Assembly (NCBI RefSeq): GCF_030732985.1
Contig: NZ_JASHJX010000040.1
Location: 1-43,778, forward strand
Source of the DNA: Nioella sp. MMSF_3534
Lineage (GTDB): Bacteria > Pseudomonadota > Alphaproteobacteria > Rhodobacterales > Rhodobacteraceae
Direction of reading: 5' to 3'
Length of the DNA: 43,778 nt
Shown: positions 43,165 through 43,778 of the stretch, in pieces
Position numbering within the stretch: position 1 is the stretch's first letter
Layout: every line of letters starts with the position of its first letter
Program-made: the position numbers and the translations under genes
The notes under the pieces: generated by a model
Seen by the model: only the letters and a program-made list of their open reading frames with translations
Databases searched by the model: none
Told to the model about the DNA's origin: nothing

Positions 43165-43778
43165 ATGCGGCGTGCGCTCTATGCCTCCAGCGGACTGCAT
43201 TTCGGGGTGCTCTTCTGGGCGCTGATCGGGGGTAGTCTGTTCAGCGATACGGAGGAAGAGCCGTTCGAACTGACCGGGGTCACGCTGATTTCGGCGCAGG
43301 AATTCGACGCCATGTTCGAAACCGTCGTGCCTGTGCCCGCCGTGGTGGAACAGCCCGCGTTGCCGACACCGCCCGCGCCCGATATCACCGAACCGACCCC
43401 ACCCACGCCAGAGGCCGCCGCGCCGGACGCGACACCGCCCGAGGCCACGCCGGAACCGCCGACTGAAACGCAGCCCGACATGTCGGCGCTGGCCCCGCTA
43501 CCCGATACCGAGGTGCAGGCGGAAGTGGCCGCGCTGCCAAGCCCGCCCGCACAGGACGTGACCGCGCCACCCTCTGACACGCCCGCGCCGAGCGAAGCGC
43601 CCCGTGTGGCCCCGCTTCCTGCACCCGCACCGCCGCCTGAGGCCGAGATCGCGCCCGAGGTGGTGACGCGGCCAGAGCCGTCCGAGACTCCCACACCGGT
43701 GCCCGACACGCCCCCGACCGCGCCCGAGGAAGCCACGACCGAGATCGTGACCGAGGCCGAAACGCCCGCCGCCGCCCT
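43165..43778 (+). CDS. tolA: TolA-like protein, truncated by the window edge
   Basis: An open frame from ATG 43165 to the end, at least 204 residues without stop. It has one N-terminal membrane segment (about 5-25, with SSGLHFGV like the TolA anchor) and then a long Pro/Ala/Glu/Thr-rich linker, low-complexity and acidic. Position directly after tolR and the build fit TolA, whose C-terminal domain would lie beyond the window. Alphaproteobacterial TolA often has this Pro-rich rather than Lys/Ala helical spacer. Confidence 0.85.
   Translation, partial: MRRALYASSGLHFGVLFWALIGGSLFSDTEEEPFELTGVTLISAQEFDAMFETVVPVPAVVEQPALPTPPAPDITEPTPPTPEAAAPDATPPEATPEPPTETQPDMSALAPLPDTEVQAEVAALPSPPAQDVTAPPSDTPAPSEAPRVAPLPAPAPPPEAEIAPEVVTRPEPSETPTPVPDTPPTAPEEATTEIVTEAETPAAA

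Overview
The window is a high-GC stretch of chromosome that reads as an alphaproteobacterium of the Rhodobacterales (Roseobacter/Rhodobacter type). This rests on the smoEFGK-smoS-mtlK polyol operon in the order known from Rhodobacter, a Hint-domain protein of roseobacter style, short-form HisG with HisZ, a stand-alone rpsD, homospermidine synthase, a DUF1127 micro-protein, a class II (B12) ribonucleotide reductase and a ruvCAB - ybgC - tolQRA block. No rRNA, tRNA, CRISPR array, transposase or prophage gene was recognised.

Region 1 (90-9117) is the least explained part: nine same-strand genes that look like a catabolic island. They are a histidinol-dehydrogenase paralogue, a double NTF2/SnoaL-like protein, an SDR dehydrogenase, a LacI regulator, a second double NTF2/SnoaL-like protein, a bicupin, a core-MetE-type zinc methyl/alkyltransferase, a small alpha/beta hydrolase and an RraA-family lyase. 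Most junctions overlap by 1-4 nt. Three non-coding breaks carry structure: four consecutive 20-bp perfect palindromes after the first gene, a small ORF plus hairpins before the bicupin, and a terminator followed by three 11-bp G-rich repeats before the transferase. No transporter is inside the window. The substrate cannot be named; the enzymes fit stepwise oxidation, demethylation or dealkylation, hydrolysis and retro-aldol or decarboxylating cleavage of a small methylated polar compound.

Region 2 (9203-18228) is mixed: a small membrane-anchored protein; an MFS carrier divergent from a YeeE/YedE sulfur transporter, with an ATTC-N8-GAAT site between them; homospermidine synthase; rpsD; a Hint-domain protein; an LpxR-like outer-membrane protein; and, divergently, a two-gene exported pair (a tandem-duplicated protein and an M15 peptidase) behind an FNR-like box.

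Region 3 (18244-24739) is housekeeping: nrdJ and a DUF1489 gene with back-to-back promoters, the coupled hisS-hisZ-hisG operon, and slyX. Region 4 (24884-32474) is the sorbitol/mannitol operon led by its LacI regulator, with repeated ACGCGCGT operators upstream of smoE and one near-copy upstream of lacI. mtlK converges on a fatty acid desaturase so tightly that both stop codons lie in one CTAG.

Region 5 (33622-43778) holds a second MFS carrier, msrA, prmA, two small proteins, ruvCAB with a near-match to the alphaproteobacterial LexA box, two exported or uncharacterised proteins, then ybgC, tolQ, tolR and a tolA that runs off the right edge. All calls are from reading the sequence; no database search was run.
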